Below are positions 52,256 to 64,000 of a stretch of 64,000 bases of DNA, one piece after another; position 1 is the stretch's first letter; each line of letters starts with the position of its first letter. A program made the position numbers and the translations under genes. Source of the DNA: Pagrus major. Its lineage: Eukaryota; Chordata; Actinopteri; Spariformes; Sparidae. The notes beneath the pieces are model-generated. The model had not been told where the DNA came from and did no database searches. It saw nothing but the letters and a program-made list of their open reading frames with translations. The stretch is from positions 22,020,197 to 22,084,196 of the forward strand of contig NC_133230.1 of assembly GCF_040436345.1 (NCBI RefSeq). Reading direction: 5' to 3'.

Positions 52256-64000
<11,745 letters not shown>

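Overview
The window is a stretch of nuclear genome from a ray-finned (teleost) fish. The evidence is intron-rich vertebrate genes with GT-AG introns, several of them short, abundant (CA)n/(GT)n microsatellites, and many copies of non-autonomous DNA transposons of kinds common in teleosts. Six protein-coding genes can be read with confidence. Their exons were placed by hand from conserved protein sequence, GT-AG borders and codon phase, and the phase closes exactly across every junction given. Family, domain and human-locus statements come from memory; no database search was run.

Layout: 1-5,520 is intergenic and repeat-bearing. rpap1 (RNA polymerase II-associated protein 1) occupies 5,940-19,227 on the minus strand in 26 coding exons. 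A short divergent intergenic region separates it from a two-exon plus-strand TMEM151-family gene (20,450-25,481). lrr1 (plus, 28,856-33,130, five exons) and dnaaf2/kintoun (minus, 33,919-35,938, two exons) are convergent, with polyadenylation signals about 40 bases apart. klf11 (minus, 39,211-42,255, four exons) follows. After about 9 kb without a recognisable gene, the 3' two-thirds of grhl1 (minus, 52,256 to the window edge) closes the window; its N-terminal exons lie beyond 64,000.

The genes do not form one pathway. RPAP1 serves RNA polymerase II assembly. LRR1 is a CUL2 ubiquitin-ligase receptor linked to replisome disassembly. DNAAF2 assembles ciliary dynein arms. KLF11 and GRHL1 are transcription factors, and TMEM151 is a poorly known membrane protein. 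The human counterparts lie on several chromosomes (15q15, 6p21 or 11q13, 14q21, 2p25), so this neighbourhood joins blocks that are separate in human. The klf11-grhl1 pair and the lrr1-dnaaf2 pair are the conserved parts.

I did not find an exotic or undescribed system. The best leads are a perfect X-box (RFX site) in front of the ciliary gene dnaaf2, a perfect 31-bp hairpin at 46,451-46,518, several long foldback elements (one within the TMEM151 3' UTR), a three-copy 172-bp tandem repeat in an rpap1 intron, and two GC-richer islands in the klf11-grhl1 gap, one carrying another RFX-like palindrome.
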